This document shows positions 11,640 through 12,675 of a DNA stretch of 12,675 nucleotides, in pieces (the first letter of the stretch is position 1; the number at the start of each line of letters is the position of its first letter). The stretch comes from RH2-MAG17b sp035945515 (GTDB taxonomy: Bacteria; Acidobacteriota; Terriglobia; UBA7540). Location of the stretch: contig DASZAE010000108.1 in NCBI GenBank assembly GCA_035945515.1, forward strand, positions 1-12,675. Direction: 5' to 3'. The notes beneath the pieces are model-generated. The model was not told the DNA's origin and did no database searches. It worked only from the letters and a program-made list of their open reading frames with translations. The translations under genes were made by a program, and so were the position numbers.

Positions 11640-12675
11640 GTGTCTGAAAACACCTTCACTAGACTTTTATGTCTTGAGCGAAGGCGCGCCGAGCGATCTC
11701 AAAAACCATTTCTTTTGATGCTTGTGGATACCAGCGAGCTCTCACTGGAAAATGGTGAGGCGGACGACGCCATTCTGAATAAAATTCTTCGCGCTGTCCT
11801 GTCGTCGGTCCGGGAAACAGATATCAGTGGATGGTACGAAGACCGGCTTGCGTTAGGCACGATACTGACGGAAATCCCGCCCGCTAATTTTTCCGGGGCT
11901 ATTAGCGCAATTTACGCCAAGTTGAATGCCGCATTGCTTCAAACACTCAACCTTGTCCAGATCAACAAGCTGCGTTTCTCTTTTCATGTGTTCCCGGAGA
12001 CGCCGCAAGCTGGCGCTACTTGGCCTGTGCCCGCGGATTTGAAGCTGTACCCAGATGTGCTGGAACGTGACACGTCAAAAAAATCCGCTCTCATCGTCAA
12101 AAGATCGATTGACTTCGTGGCTAGCCTCGCTTTGCTGGCGTTGGCATCGCCGTTGATGATTGTAATCGCGGCGGCGATCAAGCTAACTTCGCGCGGTCCC
12201 GTTTTGTTCCGGCAGGAGCGGCTAGGCCAATACGGGCGCCCGTTCACGTTCCTGAAGTTCAGAAGCATGTTCGTTAACAATGATCCGGCCATCCACCGGG
12301 ACTATATAAAGCAATTTATAGCTGGAACGGCCGACCAACACCCCGCAAATGGGAATGGGTCAAATGTTTACAAGCTTACCCAGGATCCGAGGATCACCCG
12401 TGTTGGAAGGATACTAAGAAAGACGAGTTTGGACGAGCTGCCACAGCTCTTTAATGTGTTAATCGGCCAGATGTCACTTGTTGGCCCGCGGCCGCCGGTG
12501 ACTTACGAGTTTGCCGCATACGAAATCTGGCACAGGCGACGGCTGCTCGAGGCAAGGCCTGGCATTACAGGCTTATGGCAGGTCAGCGGGCGCAGCCAGA
12601 CCAAGTTTGATGAGATGGTCCGGCTTGATCTCAAATATGCAAAGTCTTGGTCTCTATTGCTTGACTTCAAAATCA
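11640..12675 (+). CDS. EPS polyprenyl-phosphate sugar-1-phosphate transferase, 3' end missing
   Basis: The frame is open to the right edge, giving 345 residues from GTG 11640. It should transfer sugar-1-phosphate from a nucleotide sugar to undecaprenyl phosphate at the inner membrane, the first step of exopolysaccharide repeat-unit assembly. Residues 1-150 are an extra N-terminal domain (SENTFTRLLCLERRRAERSQ, DISGWYEDRLALGTILTEIP). A membrane helix follows at about 157-182. The bacterial sugar transferase domain (PF02397) has GPVLFRQERLGQ, KFRSM (206-210), TSLDELPQLFNVL with the acidic pair D265-E266, SLVGPRPP (P283-R284-P285) and PGITGLWQVSGRS. The start is uncertain: GTG 11640 fits the likely family N terminus but has no clear ribosome site, TTG 11550 and an upstream CTG 11505 are also in frame, and the best ribosome site (GGAGGG, 11585-11590) points to GTG 11599 in another frame. 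Confidence 0.93.
   Translation, partial: MSENTFTRLLCLERRRAERSQKPFLLMLVDTSELSLENGEADDAILNKILRAVLSSVRETDISGWYEDRLALGTILTEIPPANFSGAISAIYAKLNAALLQTLNLVQINKLRFSFHVFPETPQAGATWPVPADLKLYPDVLERDTSKKSALIVKRSIDFVASLALLALASPLMIVIAAAIKLTSRGPVLFRQERLGQYGRPFTFLKFRSMFVNNDPAIHRDYIKQFIAGTADQHPANGNGSNVYKLTQDPRITRVGRILRKTSLDELPQLFNVLIGQMSLVGPRPPVTYEFAAYEIWHRRRLLEARPGITGLWQVSGRSQTKFDEMVRLDLKYAKSWSLLLDFKI

Overview
The window looks like chromosome of an acidobacterium (Acidobacteriota, Terriglobia/Koribacter-like). The evidence is a protein of the TIGR03435 family, which is greatly expanded in Acidobacteria, a sugar transferase with the N-terminal extension I associate with that phylum, and intergenic DNA packed with GC-rich hairpin repeats typical of such genomes. 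This is inferred from remembered family features; no search was run.

Layout. Positions 1-1330 hold no intact gene: nested inverted repeats, a cluster of CCGGTTCGT 9-mers, several hairpin elements, and the wreck of a REP-associated (Y1, TnpA_REP-like) transposase with two in-frame stops. Minus-strand genes follow: an aldo/keto reductase (1334-2326), an IS630-type transposase relic (2362-2506), and a secreted TIGR03435 protein (2634-3819) that reads through only if a one-base frameshift in a CCCCGGGGG run is corrected. Positions 3820-4789 are again dense in repeats, with one plausible 61-aa gene (4283-4468). Next come a DegT/DnrJ/EryC1/StrS aminotransferase (4790-5947) and a 114-aa secreted protein with a C-terminal sorting-tail look (6025-6369), apparently one minus-strand unit behind a good sigma70-type promoter. 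Positions 6370-7159 hold repeats only, including a 118-bp element with 25-bp terminal inverted repeats.

From 7160 to the right edge everything is on the plus strand: a six-helix membrane histidine kinase (7160-8938) overlapping its NarL/FixJ response regulator (8931-9605), two related PilZ-domain proteins (9784-10176 and 10283-10687), a NusG/RfaH (UpxY-like) antiterminator (10918-11508), and the start of an EPS-type polyprenyl-phosphate sugar-1-phosphate transferase running off the window (11640-12675).

How it fits together (inference). The right half looks like the control end of an exopolysaccharide locus: a two-component system, two PilZ adaptors that may sense c-di-GMP, and a specialised antiterminator placed before the initiating glycosyltransferase. 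The aminotransferase and small secreted protein across the divergent gap may belong to the same surface-polymer programme. A 20-bp perfect palindrome before the first PilZ gene and a 26-bp repeat found before both the second PilZ gene and the antiterminator are the best regulatory candidates. Across the repeats, most hairpins begin GTAGC and end GCTAC, suggesting one or more REP-like families; the decayed REP-associated transposase is a possible past mobiliser.
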